DNA from: Terriglobales bacterium
Lineage (GTDB): Bacteria; Acidobacteriota; Terriglobia; Terriglobales; Acidobacteriaceae
Assembly: GCA_035487355.1 (NCBI GenBank)
Contig: DATHMF010000075.1
Location: forward strand, 1-41,097
DNA: 41,097 bases
Direction of reading: 5' to 3'
Below the pieces are notes generated by a model, which was given only the letters and a program-made list of their open reading frames with translations, was not told where the DNA came from and searched no databases. The position numbers and the translations under genes were made by a program. Of the stretch, positions 22,001 through 31,014 are shown piece after piece; position 1 is the first letter of the stretch, and each line of letters starts with the position of its first letter.

Positions 22001-24022
22001 GCCACCGTTAAAGATCATGTTGCTTTCAGTAATGGTTGCGCCGCCATAACCAATATTCATTGTGTTAAGCAACGGGTCGGTGACGCCAGCGGGCCGCCAG
22101 AAATATGGATCGTTCCAAGTAGTACTTGTCACTTGACTGTTGGCATCAGTGGTTGAGCTTGGCACCGCTCCGGTGCAATTCCAACTCGTCCAAGTATAGA
22201 GAGCCAAGGCGATATTGCCCACGGCCTGGGGAAAGCTGTTGCCACAGGAGACAGCCGGATTGGTGTCATAGAAAGAATGCGTCACCGCGCCATTGACGTC
22301 GGTGGCATCAAGCACGTTCCCGGAATCAAGATAGCTGAAGGTCTTGCTCAGATAGGTTGTTCCTTGCACCAATTGGCTGACGGTGGTCACATTGCCGCGG
22401 GAGCCGCTCACTGCTATATGCTGCGGCGTACCTGCGAGCGACCCCAGACCGGTTTCGTCGTAGACATAATTCGTTTGCGCCAGGATATTGTTATTGCCGT
22501 CCTTCACGATCACATTGGAAGGCCGGTCCACAATGTAGTTGCCTAGACTTGCATAGCTAACAATTGTCTTCTTCACGGGGTTGCCCCAGGTTGTGCTGGT
22601 AAAGTCGTATTGGTCGGTTTCCGTAGGCAGTCCATAGCTGTTAAAACTCGTGTAAGCCCGCGAGGTTATGGAACCAACATTGCTGTATACATCTATCGCT
22701 GTAATCGGCGCGGTCACCGCAGTAGTCGCGTTGCAACTCGAGTCATTGTTGTAACACCGCTGCATTGCTAATAACTGTGTGCCCCCGCTGGCTCGTCCCT
22801 GATAGATATGGCGCTGCGTCTCATAGAGGCCTGAGAAGGTCAAATCAGTTTCGTTGTTTTGTGGGTCTACCACAGTGGTGTGACCGGCGTCGTCCGTCGC
22901 GTACGCCCAGTTATTGCTGTTGGTGCCATCATTGACCGTGCGCGTAAAAGCTGCGGTTGTGCCATCTGCATAGATTCCATGCTGCGAACCAGACCCGCCC
23001 GAATAACTGTAGCTAATGCTGCCCCCTGTCGGCAGTGTGACCGACGCAATGCGCCCGGTTACATGAGCGGGATCTCCCGGCGTTGGCTCGTAGGCGAAAG
23101 TATATTTGTCGTTTGGGTTGCTGGCGATATCCGGCATGTCAATCTCGCTCACCAGCCAGGCCGAGTTAATGGCTCCTTCGAATATACTGGTGCCAAAATT
23201 GGTCCGGACGTCATGCTGGTTATAAATAATTTGGACTGTAGCAGGGCTGCCATTAGGCGCCGCATAGGTATAGTTGGCCACTTGGGACCATACGCCGTTG
23301 TTGTAGGTGGTAACCAGAGCGATGGTCAAAGCCGTCGTCCCCAAGGTATCGGTAATTACGGTCTGAGTGCCGGTCTGAGTGCTGGAGACATTCGCCGTGA
23401 TCACATTTCCATTTGAGTCCTGGACCGTATAAGTTCCTGCCGTGTTCGGATCTTGCTGCGGTGGAACAATCGTCCCACCGCTAGGGGTGTAGATTGTAGC
23501 GCTGAGGCCGCTGCTATTGACCGAGGCATATAGGGTATACCCGGAACCATCTTTAGCGCTTACCGTTCCACTGTTAGGAGTCCCAGGATTGCCCCCCGGA
23601 GTATAGAGTGTCATAGCAGAGAACGGGTGCCCAGTTCCTGAGGGATCAACATACTGCCAGCCGCCCCAGACTGTGCCATGATGGTTGTAGGTTAGAAGTC
23701 CCGTGACAGATTGGACCGCGTTACCCCATCCCCAGTTAGTGGCTGGTGACCAATATCCGAAACTGTCCGGAGGTTGCACTGGAGTCCAAATTGAGCCGTC
23801 GTATTGCAAAGCATAGGAAAATGGCATTCCTCTCCCTGCCCGCGAAAATACCGGAATAGAAAAATGCACGTTCAGATTGGCCAGATTAATCGCGTCAAAC
23901 GGCCCGCCCCCTAGGCTGCTGAAGGGCGGTGCTCCCGTCGCCACCTGCGCCGAGGCGCTGGGAATTATCGCGGCCAAAACTAGAATGATGAAGGCTACAC
24001 AACCAACCTGGCGTCTGTGCAT
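19049..24022 (-). CDS. Secreted Rhs/YD-repeat protein with distinct C-terminal tail
   Basis: A 1657-residue Rhs-family protein. The start is ATG 24022 (AGAGGA about 8 nt upstream, and a promoter at 24156-24184 excludes longer starts). The signal peptide VGCVAFIILVLAAIIPSASA ends near residue 26. Many YD repeats (YDALGRLTSV, YDALHRLTSK, YTYDSDTTCG, YDPFGNITKN, YDALGRMVEQ) form the shell. The Rhs core-associated motif is GRWISPDPAGMG with WNRYAYVSNSPLTSIDPLGL. After it, a 243-residue tail (residues 1415-1657, 19049-19780) rich in Cys and Gly, with Ala/Gly-rich hydrophobic stretches near the end, would be the candidate effector. Its DNA is lower in GC. Export by Sec rather than type VI is suggested. 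Confidence 0.88.
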   Translation of the reverse strand: MHRRQVGCVAFIILVLAAIIPSASAQVATGAPPFSSLGGGPFDAINLANLNVHFSIPVFSRAGRGMPFSYALQYDGSIWTPVQPPDSFGYWSPATNWGWGNAVQSVTGLLTYNHHGTVWGGWQYVDPSGTGHPFSAMTLYTPGGNPGTPNSGTVSAKDGSGYTLYASVNSSGLSATIYTPSGGTIVPPQQDPNTAGTYTVQDSNGNVITANVSSTQTGTQTVITDTLGTTALTIALVTTYNNGVWSQVANYTYAAPNGSPATVQIIYNQHDVRTNFGTSIFEGAINSAWLVSEIDMPDIASNPNDKYTFAYEPTPGDPAHVTGRIASVTLPTGGSISYSYSGGSGSQHGIYADGTTAAFTRTVNDGTNSNNWAYATDDAGHTTVVDPQNNETDLTFSGLYETQRHIYQGRASGGTQLLAMQRCYNNDSSCNATTAVTAPITAIDVYSNVGSITSRAYTSFNSYGLPTETDQYDFTSTTWGNPVKKTIVSYASLGNYIVDRPSNVIVKDGNNNILAQTNYVYDETGLGSLAGTPQHIAVSGSRGNVTTVSQLVQGTTYLSKTFSYLDSGNVLDATDVNGAVTHSFYDTNPAVSCGNSFPQAVGNIALALYTWTSWNCTGAVPSSTTDANSQVTSTTWNDPYFWRPAGVTDPLLNTMNIGYGGATITESNMIFNGGNSIVDSANTRDGLGRPHFSQRRQGATGTAFNTFDSVETDYDSDGRPYLTTVGYVGAGTQSYCSAHGLPSNCTPTGTSTTYDALGRPLLVTAADGLGIVKYTYTNNDVLIETKPAPTTPTVENTKQRQYEYDALGRLTSVCEVVTDTQHLAGSGACGQSNPQNGYLTKYTYDTVTINSVLYTRFTVTQNAQTGGTPQTRTYLSDLLGRMVQEANPETGTVSYTYDSDTTCGTSNGDLVKKVDQAGNVTCNAYDALHRLTSKTYPSGPNAANTPRKYFIYDAATYAGTPMANAKGRLATAVTCPNSGTCNWITWEFFSYSPRGELTDIYSTTPNAAGAYHLTQSYWEHGLPKQLSGLPGLPAVTYGGTTGLDGEGRVTQVTASTGISPVNNVSYNNTDPNTSSEPLGALLSVNLGTTTSGQYDSNSFTYYPNTGRLHTYQFSVNSQTDTGTLIWNANGSLQQLAINDSIPGAVDSQTCNYSHDDLGRIAGVDCGTAWNQTFAYDPFGNITKNGMLTFQPTYNTATNRITTAGFTYDNGGGANSNGNLTNDVYHTYTWDADGKMVSVTSGANTVNLTYDALGRMVEQQRGTSYQQIVYGPGGGKLALMNGQTLAKAFVPLPGGATAVYNASGLQYYRHSDWLGSSRLASTPSRTLYYSGAYAPFGESYKEAGTTDHSFTGQNEDTAPGLEDFMYREYSFPQQGRWISPDPAGMGAVSLTDPQSWNRYAYVSNSPLTSIDPLGLRGCPGPGAFTCSAAEANGSEFGGGFGGFDLLSMYGGGPECRMDGASMPCGVVMAFLRGGGDAVAMCPGGDCSRVRTGSNGQFQYYIPGLRTPVINNPFYDPKKNPNPLMVPEVMGAMTGGWVNLDISNVSFFVNGQQVGTTTIVQIARPVDSQDVRIRQLAHAVVTPSQWDTTFDTQLACSFAVFGAGSIGAGLGEAPLAAGEVTTLAGTTALEEVEIPVAFNKWAARAGGAFSVATFLGYCQ

Positions 24023-24155
24023 GTTAAGTTCCTCTCGATTTTCTGGTATGTACGGTGCGATCCGGGCGGAAATGCCGGAGCTGAAGGCTAACGGGGCCGA
24101 GCCAGACGCAGCATGGTCGTCCGCAACACATCTGGTCTCAAAGAATGAAAGCGCC

Positions 24156-24184
24156 ATCATAGGATTTGGGATTACCTCTGTCAA
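24156..24184 (-). promoter_or_regulatory. Near-consensus sigma-70 promoter of the rhs gene
   Basis: Minus strand: TTGACA (24184-24179), 17 nt, TATGAT (24161-24156); 11 of 12 consensus bases. Predicted start is about 24149, giving a 127-nt leader to ATG 24022. Confidence 0.75.
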
Positions 24185-24346
24185 GTAAAGCATTGATTAA
24201 AACATCATCTGTCTGGTTCATACTTTATGACAGAAACTGAAAAAACCTTTCACATAGTGCCACTCTGATATCATCCCTACTTTTTAGACACCAAAGCGCT
24301 GGAATTTAGAACGAGCGGCGGGTCATTTCTTGCAGAAAAATGTTTA

Positions 24347-24507
24347 ACCACGAAGGAACACGAAGGCTTAACCACGAAGGACACAAAGGAATTCCCGTTT
24401 TAGAAATTGTACCGTTCTGACACTAAGGGAGCTTTACCAGGCCGAACTCCAAGGCTGAGTAGGCAAGAAATAACTTCGTGCAAACCTTTGTGTCCTTTGT
24501 GGTTAAC
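24347..24507. repeat. TTAACCACGAAGGACACAAAGG repeats, two direct and one inverted
   Basis: Two direct copies of TTAACCACGAAGGA(A)CAC at about 24347-24370 and 24369-24391, and an inverted copy CCTTTGTGTCCTTTGTGG at 24485-24502. They bracket about 95 nt of unique sequence between the rhs and receptor genes. The rest of 24185-24569 holds no gene. The inverted layout resembles a small non-autonomous element but no target duplication is evident. Confidence 0.55.
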
Positions 24508-24510
24508 CAC

Positions 24511-24539
24511 AAAAAAAATGGGGAGCGTTTCCGCTCCCC
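24511..24539 (-). terminator. Rho-independent terminator of the TonB-dependent receptor gene
   Basis: A perfect 8-bp stem GGGGAGCG/CGCTCCCC with a GAAA loop (minus strand) followed by ATTTTTTTT (24519-24511), 31 nt beyond the stop. Confidence 0.93.
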
Positions 24540-24569
24540 GAAAGGCTTACAAGTTTTTAGTTTGCTTGC

Positions 24570-27500
24570 TTAGAAATTCAGTCTCAGAGCAAACTGGATG
24601 AACCGCCGCTCGTTGGGTACGCCGGCAGCCGGGTTGACCCCGCGCTTCGCCGTAACCGGGAACATTCCTGCGTTCGGTCCGTTGCCGATATCCAGCGTGC
24701 CGCCGCTCTGCACGTAGTAGTTGGAGTGGTTCAGCAGGTTGTAGAACTCGCTGCTGAACTGCAGATTGTAGCGCTCCGTAATCGGGAATGTCTTCCGGAC
24801 TGCAAAGTTGATGTTGTACCAGCCCGGCGCGCGGAAGGCATTGCGGTGGGTCATGTCGGCCGGGAAGCGGCAGTTCTGTCCGGTCGAGACCGGGTTGCCG
24901 GCTGCGTTGTTAACTATGTTGCAGGTCGGTAACTCGCCCGAGCCGACCAGCGGATCAGAGTACTGAACCAGTGGATTGAGGCTCAGACCCGACGGCTGCA
25001 CCAGGGTAATGTAGGTAAAAGTATTGGGAAGCGGCTTTCCCGTCTTGGGATCAAGAGTAGGTGTGCCGGAGTTACCCGTAAACGGTATGCTTGTCCCCGC
25101 CGGGATAAAGAAGCGGGCGAAAACCGTGTCACCCCCAAGGCCGTTCGAGCTGTCGAACACTGTGAACGGGTTGCCGGTGCGGGCGTTGAAGATAGGATCC
25201 ATCTGCCAGCCATCCAACACCTGCTTGACCCAGCCATGCGTATCCTTGGCATAGGGCAGGTCCCACACCGCGCTGAGGGCAATCCGGTGCCGGGCATCGT
25301 AATCGGCATCGCCCTTGTCCAGCGCTGGGTTGAAGGGATTCAGCAGGCCAAGGTTTTCGGTCTGCGGAGTCTCGCTGAAGGTTGAGCTCAGGTTATCAAT
25401 GGTATGCGAGTAAGTGTAGTTGACGGTAATGTTCATACCCTGGTGGAACAGGTTGCTTGAGGTAAAGCGCGTGTTCAACGAGTTGTAGTAAGAGAACCCG
25501 TCAGCGCCGCGGGTATTCATATTTCCGTACTGGCGGTTCAGGCGGTCAAACGGATTACCCACGGCTACATCGGTGCCTTCATACGTCACACCGAACCCCT
25601 GTTGGTTGTAGTTCTCAATCGAATACAGGTGAATACCGCGCTGGCCGGAATACTCCAGGGCAAACAGGGAGTTATGCAAGACCTGCCGTTCGACCGAGAG
25701 GTTCCAGCTTTCGGTATATGCCGTAGGAATGTCCTGCCGCACGTAACGCAAGCTGGAAGGGGGAAGAGGCTTTGGTGGACCCGAGCCGGCAAATGGCCCC
25801 AGGTTGTTCAGACCCGCGAGCGTTAAATAGGGCGCTGCCACTGTACCGCTACCTTGAAAGATGGAGTTAAATTGCGCCGGCGGGTTCTGGATCACGTTGA
25901 AGGTAACGTTGCCGAAGTTGCGTTCGTAGGCCAAGCCAAAACCGCCGCGCAGGCTGGTCTTGCCGTCGCCAAACACGTCCCAGGCAAAGCCGACTCGAGG
26001 AGCAAAGTTGTGCGGAGAGGCTTTCCACAGGCCGCCCACCGGACTGGCCGGGCTGTTGGGCGTGGCTGCCACGGAGAATACTTGCCCATTGCGGAGCCGG
26101 TCAAAGATGGTGTTGCCCGTGCCGAAGACAAAGTTCGAATCCAGGTTCTGGTGGTTGTTGTGTTGCGTCCCGTAGTACTCCCAACGCAGGCCCAGGTTCA
26201 GGGTGAACCGGGGAAGAATCTTCCAGGAATCCTGTCCATAGAAAGAAAATTCATTGTAACGGTTACTGCGCGAGAAGCTGGGCTGAGTGGCCGGCAGGTT
26301 AAGACTGCACGCGGGAGTGATATTTAGACTACCGGCTGGATCGTTATTTTTGACGCAGGGGAACTTGCCCTGCGGGTTAACCACTACCTGGAACCAACCC
26401 GCCTGGGCATTCATCAGGTTATCCAAGCCGGTGGCCAAGCCGCCTTTCGTGCCACCAGATTCCAGTCCCTCCACCGCGTTTTCGTAGGCGCCGAAGGTAC
26501 GGTTGTCCTGCGCGTATAGATAATCGCCGCCAAAGCGCAGATCGTGGTTGCCCTTGTTGATGCTGACGGATTGCGAAAACTGCGCTATGTGCTGCGGACC
26601 GCCAAAGGGAATGGAGTTCCCAGGCGTAGTGCAGGAATAGCCCGGCAGGCAGGTCAGGTTGCCCTTGATGGTGGCCTCTGTGCTGATATTGAAGTAAAGG
26701 CTGGGTTGAATCGCCTGTGTGGTGAGAGGCTGCAACAGCTTGATCCGGCTGTAGTTGATCTTCGTATCCGATACGATCTTCGAATTCCAGATATGAGTCA
26801 ACGAATAGAGGAAGTTCTGGTTCAGCTCGGTTTGGCCGGTGTCAAAACCACTATAAGGGCTATTGTTGACGAAGCCGGCAAACTCACTTTCGTTGAATAC
26901 AGCGTAACGACCATACATGGTGGTCTTGTCAGACAAATTGAAGTCAATTTTGTTTGACGAGTACCAGGTGTTCTGGGGAGCGCCACCGCCGGAATCGCTG
27001 GGGGTTTGGAAGTTGACCAGGTCCATGACCGGCCCGCCGGTTCCGGCGGCCCCGGCATACGCGGTATACGCGGCGCTGCTGGCGCCCGTGGGCACAGCAT
27101 TTGCCTGTGAAGCGTTCAGCTGCTGCAGAACCGTCAAACCCGGGCGAAAGGCAAAGTTACCGAAATACGCTTTGGTCGCCGCTGAGGTTCCTGCCGCATT
27201 TATAAATGCGGGATCGGGAACTGCCTCGATGACGTTTGCCGCGCTGCGCACGCGCAGCCACTCGGTGCTGCTAAAGAAGAACAGCTTGTCTTTCTTGATC
27301 GGCCCGCCCACTGAGTATCCAAACTGGTTGCGGGTATACTTCGCCTTGGGAACGCCGTTGGCGTTGCTGTCAAAATCATTCGAAGTAAGCGCCGAGACGC
27401 GGTTGAGTTCGTAAACGCTGCCGTGGAAGCGGTTGGTGCCGCCCTTGGTGACCACATTAATCACGCCGCCCGAAGCCCGGCCATATTCTGCCGAGAAGTT

Positions 27501-28226
27501 GTTACTGGTAAGGCTGAATTCCTCCACCGAATCGAGGGGGACGGTCTGCCCTACTTTCGTGGTGTAAAGGTCTACGTTTTCCACGCCATCCAGAAGAATG
27601 TTGGTGCTGGCCGAACGCGCGCCGTTAATAGACACTCCGGCGCCGCGGGTAACTTGGTCAATTCCGCCCGTGCCCGAGGATGAATCCTGGTTCACGTTGC
27701 CTAAGGTCTGCACAAAATCATAAGGGTTGCGGGTGAGGCTAGGCAGTTGGGAAACTTGCGTCTGGCTCACAACCTGGTTCAGGGATGAAGTCTGTGTATC
27801 AACCTGTGTTTGCGTCGTACCGAGTACCTCTACTGTTTCCCCGGTGGCTTGCGCCGAGAGCGCAACATCAACCGAGGTTTTCACGCCCGGCGAGACCTGA
27901 AATTTCTGCTTGAAGTCGCCAAAGCCGGTCTTCGAAACCTTCACATCGTAGGTTCCGGGCGGCAAGCTCGGAATAACGTAGTTGCCCAAATTGTCAGTCG
28001 TCGTTGACCGGGCGGCTGATGTATCAACCGAGGTTACCGTAACCGTAGCGCCGGTGACGACTGCTTTTGAGGAATCTGTAACTGTACCGCTGATCGTGCC
28101 TGTTTCGAATTGCGCCAATGCGCTGACCGAAAAGGCCATAACCGCCAGCATAGTCAGCACAAACATTGTTGTGTGTCTGAATTGAAGGCTGTTATTAAAT
28201 TTTTTCCAAAGTGTGGCAAACTTCAT
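24570..28226 (-). CDS. TonB-dependent outer-membrane receptor with carboxypeptidase-regulatory-like N-terminal domain
   Basis: A 1218-residue outer-membrane beta-barrel receptor for TonB-energised uptake, or a related surface protein. The start is ATG 28226: GGAGGGG lies 5 nt upstream, while the in-frame TTG at 28238 precedes that site. The signal peptide ends near ALAQ (residue 38). Residues about 43-125 form the carboxypeptidase-regulatory-like beta-sandwich (GTISGTVTDSSKAVVTGATV ... GNYVIPSLPPGTYDVKVSKTGF). The plug follows at about 135-250 (DGVENVDLYTT, YGRASGGVINVVTKGGTNRF) and then the barrel, ending with the aromatic C-terminus FALRLNF. This 'Oar-like' type is abundant in Acidobacteriota. 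The ligand is unknown; glycans or peptides are plausible. Confidence 0.92.
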   Translation of the reverse strand: MKFATLWKKFNNSLQFRHTTMFVLTMLAVMAFSVSALAQFETGTISGTVTDSSKAVVTGATVTVTSVDTSAARSTTTDNLGNYVIPSLPPGTYDVKVSKTGFGDFKQKFQVSPGVKTSVDVALSAQATGETVEVLGTTQTQVDTQTSSLNQVVSQTQVSQLPSLTRNPYDFVQTLGNVNQDSSSGTGGIDQVTRGAGVSINGARSASTNILLDGVENVDLYTTKVGQTVPLDSVEEFSLTSNNFSAEYGRASGGVINVVTKGGTNRFHGSVYELNRVSALTSNDFDSNANGVPKAKYTRNQFGYSVGGPIKKDKLFFFSSTEWLRVRSAANVIEAVPDPAFINAAGTSAATKAYFGNFAFRPGLTVLQQLNASQANAVPTGASSAAYTAYAGAAGTGGPVMDLVNFQTPSDSGGGAPQNTWYSSNKIDFNLSDKTTMYGRYAVFNESEFAGFVNNSPYSGFDTGQTELNQNFLYSLTHIWNSKIVSDTKINYSRIKLLQPLTTQAIQPSLYFNISTEATIKGNLTCLPGYSCTTPGNSIPFGGPQHIAQFSQSVSINKGNHDLRFGGDYLYAQDNRTFGAYENAVEGLESGGTKGGLATGLDNLMNAQAGWFQVVVNPQGKFPCVKNNDPAGSLNITPACSLNLPATQPSFSRSNRYNEFSFYGQDSWKILPRFTLNLGLRWEYYGTQHNNHQNLDSNFVFGTGNTIFDRLRNGQVFSVAATPNSPASPVGGLWKASPHNFAPRVGFAWDVFGDGKTSLRGGFGLAYERNFGNVTFNVIQNPPAQFNSIFQGSGTVAAPYLTLAGLNNLGPFAGSGPPKPLPPSSLRYVRQDIPTAYTESWNLSVERQVLHNSLFALEYSGQRGIHLYSIENYNQQGFGVTYEGTDVAVGNPFDRLNRQYGNMNTRGADGFSYYNSLNTRFTSSNLFHQGMNITVNYTYSHTIDNLSSTFSETPQTENLGLLNPFNPALDKGDADYDARHRIALSAVWDLPYAKDTHGWVKQVLDGWQMDPIFNARTGNPFTVFDSSNGLGGDTVFARFFIPAGTSIPFTGNSGTPTLDPKTGKPLPNTFTYITLVQPSGLSLNPLVQYSDPLVGSGELPTCNIVNNAAGNPVSTGQNCRFPADMTHRNAFRAPGWYNINFAVRKTFPITERYNLQFSSEFYNLLNHSNYYVQSGGTLDIGNGPNAGMFPVTAKRGVNPAAGVPNERRFIQFALRLNF

Positions 28227-28552
28227 GTGCCCCTCCAAGATGATGTTTAAAAATAAGCTTTTTTGATTTGAATCTTACAGAGGACGCTGAAACTCATTGG
28301 ATCCCCCGTGCCTAATTAAGGAGACGCTTCAACAACCGGCGTCCGAATAGTTTCTACAAGTGCAAACCTAGCCTAACCAAGGAGAGGGAGCAACTGCGAT
28401 TCCAAACCCTATTACCATGCAAAGTATTGTAAATAAACAACTTGGTAATATTTTTATCAGAAATATCCTCGTTTGTTCTACAGATTCCTGGAATCTCGCC
28501 AGGCTGGATTCCAAAATCTGTAGATTTTTGCCCCGTCGAAAAGTCTCGATTT

Positions 28553-28597
28553 GGAGACATTTTGGAGACATCCCAAAGACATTTTGAGAGACATCTT
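28553..28597. repeat. Four tandem 11-12 bp repeats with GAGACAT core
   Basis: GGAGACATTTT, GGAGACATCCC, AAAGACATTTT and GAGAGACATCTT follow each other without gaps; (G/A)AGACAT cores begin at 28554, 28565, 28576 and 28588. Spacing of about one helical turn suits a protein-binding array. It is followed by CTTGATTAACTTGATTAA (direct repeat). It lies about 135 nt upstream of the aminotransferase. The rest of 28239-28680 shows nothing else I can support. Confidence 0.5.
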
Positions 28598-28731
28598 GAT
28601 TAACTTGATTAAAATTGAAGATTTCAAGTTCCTCTTAAGCTACAGACGGTGTCTAACTACGATAGAATTTGCCTTAGCTTTTGTTGGAGTCAGAATTGCG
28701 CGCAGCATCGGTCAAATCGGAACGCAAGGTG

Positions 28732-29874
28732 ATGCAGGTCCCCCTCCTGGATCTGCGCCGGCAACACCTCCAGGTGCGCGAGGAAATTTTGGGCGCTCTG
28801 GAGCGCCTGTGCGATTCGCAGCAGTTCATCCTTGGGGCAGAAGTCGCGCAGTTTGAAAAGGAAGTTTCCGCCTTTATTGGCGTGCAGGAAACCGTGGGCT
28901 GCGCCTCGGGCACTGACGCTTTATGGTTGGCGCTTGCGGCTGCGGGCGTGCAGCCCGGCGATTCGGTCATTACTACTCCGTTCAGTTTTTTTGCTACCGC
29001 AAGCTCGATTGTTCGCGCTGGGGCGCGTCCTGTGTTTGTGGATATTGACGCGCGCACGCTGAATCTGAATCCTGAGCTGGTGACACAGCACCTCAAGAGT
29101 ACGCCTAACCTGCGCGCTATCTTGCCTGTGCATCTTTATGGGCAATGCGCCGACATGAACGCTTTGCGCAGCATCGCTGCCGAGCGAAGACTTGCCTTGA
29201 TCGAGGATGCCGCGCAAGCATTCGGCGCCTCCTGGCGCGGACAACGCGCGGGCTCGTTGGGAGATGCGGCCGCCTTCAGCTTTTATCCGACCAAGAATCT
29301 CAGTGCTGCCGGGGACGCCGGCTGCGTTACCACGCATGATTCAAAAATCGCTGAGCGCATGCGCAGCCTGCGCAACCACGGCAGCCGCGAGCGCTATTTC
29401 CACGACGAGATCGGATGGAACAGCCGTTTAGACGGCATGCAGGCCGCGGTGCTGCGCGTGAAGATGAAGCACCTGGAAGAGTGGAACCGCCAGCGGCGTG
29501 AGCGCGCCAGCACATACGACTCACTGTTTGTCCGCGCAGGTTTTCGCTCGGGCAATAGCAGCAACCCGCAGTCGCCTGTGCAGTTCCTGGAATGCCTCCC
29601 GGAAGTGCACCATATTTATCATCAGTACGTCATCCGGGCGCAGCGGCGCGATGAACTTAAGAAATTTTTGGGCGACCGTGGCGTCGGCTCAGAGGTCTAT
29701 TATCCCCTCTCACTTCACCAGCAGAAATGCTTTGCCTACCTGGGGTATCGTGAAGGCGATCTGCCTGAATCGGAGCGCGCTGCGCGCGAAGTCCTGGCTC
29801 TGCCTATATTTCCTGAGATCACGGAAGCCGAACAAACCTACGTGGTCGAGACCATTGCTGAGTTCTATAGCTAG
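28732..29874 (+). CDS. DegT/DnrJ/EryC1/StrS-family PLP aminotransferase
   Basis: A 380-residue sugar aminotransferase-type enzyme (PLP-dependent, aspartate-aminotransferase fold I), which typically aminates a keto-sugar nucleotide for glycan or antibiotic sugar synthesis. It begins MQVPLLDLRRQHLQVREEIL, typical of the family; the frame is open upstream to 28681 but the match starts at ATG 28732. Landmarks: GCASGTDALWLAL (PLP phosphate loop), LPVHLYGQCADM, EDAAQAFGA (Asp for the pyridine N), and SFYPTKNLSAAGDAG with the Schiff-base Lys. C-terminal YHQYVIRAQRRDEL and GVGSEVYYPLSLHQQ are also typical. No other sugar genes are adjacent, so the substrate is open. Convergent with the SH3 gene. Confidence 0.92.
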   Translation: MQVPLLDLRRQHLQVREEILGALERLCDSQQFILGAEVAQFEKEVSAFIGVQETVGCASGTDALWLALAAAGVQPGDSVITTPFSFFATASSIVRAGARPVFVDIDARTLNLNPELVTQHLKSTPNLRAILPVHLYGQCADMNALRSIAAERRLALIEDAAQAFGASWRGQRAGSLGDAAAFSFYPTKNLSAAGDAGCVTTHDSKIAERMRSLRNHGSRERYFHDEIGWNSRLDGMQAAVLRVKMKHLEEWNRQRRERASTYDSLFVRAGFRSGNSSNPQSPVQFLECLPEVHHIYHQYVIRAQRRDELKKFLGDRGVGSEVYYPLSLHQQKCFAYLGYREGDLPESERAAREVLALPIFPEITEAEQTYVVETIAEFYS

Positions 29875-29934
29875 CCCAGCGTTCGCGAAAGAGCGGCTCT
29901 CTTGTATTCAAACAAAATGCATGTAGCTCTTGAG

Positions 29935-30972
29935 TTATTTCCGTTTGTGGCGTGCAGGTTTCTGCGGTTCTTCCCCGGGAGCAAGAATGCGTTTTACGAT
30001 CACGCCTTTAAGTCTGTATTTTCGTTCTGTGAGACCGCCTGAATCATCCCGCACATGGATGGTAAAGACCGGCAGTGTGCCCTCTGCACCGACATTTTCC
30101 TGACCGGCCCGGGCTGGCAACATGCCCTCCAGGTTGCGTTCGCGATAGGCGGTCTCGTAGTGGTGCATCTTCTTGTTCCAGGTAAAAACCCGTATCTGAT
30201 CGAAGTCAATGAGACTGCCTTCTTTGGATTGGTTCAGCAGCAAGAGATATTGCGGCACCTGCTTGCCGTTGTCATCCACCTGGTTCAGGACGAAGTCAGC
30301 GATAATGCGCTGCCCTTCGGCATACTGCGCCACATCCACGGGTACATCCAAATCCAACATGCGGGCCAGGACCCAGCCATAATGCTTCTGCGAACTACGG
30401 ACCAGCCACCAGTCTTCTAACACCGGCGGGGGTAAAGGAGTGGCGTCCGTGGCCGGCTTGGCTGCGCTCTTCACCGCTTTTTCCGCGGTAGCACGCTTGA
30501 GGAGGTCAAGCTTTTCACCTTCCTTCAGCAGGTAAAGGTGCTCGCTGTCGCGGCCGGGGGTGGCGTGCATGTTCAAGTCAGAGCGCGTGACTGCACGGGC
30601 CTGGATAGGTGCATTCACATAACCGTTTTCCAGGATTTGGAACCGATTAAAAATCTTTTCGTCGGCGAGATAGCGCTGCTCCACCCAGCCTTCTTCGCCA
30701 CGGGGCGAACGAACGCGGACAAAGCGCCCATTCTTGGTGCGCTCCAGGACGCTCACCTTCTCACCGTTCTCCACCGTGCCAGTCTTGTTGAAGACGGCCG
30801 CCACGCGGTCGCGGAGTGTCACCTGCGCCGCGGCAACATACGCCACCTCGCCAGGCTTAACCGAATTGCGATTGCATCCGGCAATGAGGAGCATGCACGG
30901 CAAGAGTGCCGACAGAGCGGCTATTCCGCGCCAACGATTGTGTGAGAAAGAGAACACAGCCAAACAGAACAA
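29935..30972 (-). CDS. SH3-domain lipoprotein, third gene of the sigma-kinase operon
   Basis: A protein of up to 345 residues. A hydrophobic N-terminus ends in the lipobox LIAGC (Cys about 33), so it should be a membrane-anchored lipoprotein. Two bacterial SH3-like modules: residues about 45-105 (VTLRDRVAAVFNKTGTVENG ... RFVRVRSPRGEEGWVEQRYL) and about 125-208 (SDLNMHATPGRDSEHLYLL ... DWWLVRSSQKHYGWVLARML). A C-terminal domain of about 130 residues is not recognised. The start is uncertain: TTG 30972 or GTG 30957; TATATT at 30976-30971 could be a -10 favouring the latter. It is 42-57 nt downstream of the kinase, probably co-transcribed. It may bind cell-wall glycan or peptide and feed the kinase; that is inference. 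Confidence 0.75.
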   Translation of the reverse strand: MFCLAVFSFSHNRWRGIAALSALLPCMLLIAGCNRNSVKPGEVAYVAAAQVTLRDRVAAVFNKTGTVENGEKVSVLERTKNGRFVRVRSPRGEEGWVEQRYLADEKIFNRFQILENGYVNAPIQARAVTRSDLNMHATPGRDSEHLYLLKEGEKLDLLKRATAEKAVKSAAKPATDATPLPPPVLEDWWLVRSSQKHYGWVLARMLDLDVPVDVAQYAEGQRIIADFVLNQVDDNGKQVPQYLLLLNQSKEGSLIDFDQIRVFTWNKKMHHYETAYRERNLEGMLPARAGQENVGAEGTLPVFTIHVRDDSGGLTERKYRLKGVIVKRILAPGEEPQKPARHKRK

Positions 30973-31014
30973 TATAGCATTCTGCGGGGAATGATTATGA
31001 GTAGCAGTTGAGGA

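Noticed and set aside
24023..24193. Longer N-terminus for the Rhs protein
   Set aside because: The near-consensus promoter at 24156-24184 and the signal peptide starting at ATG 24022 with AGAGGA upstream leave no room for it.
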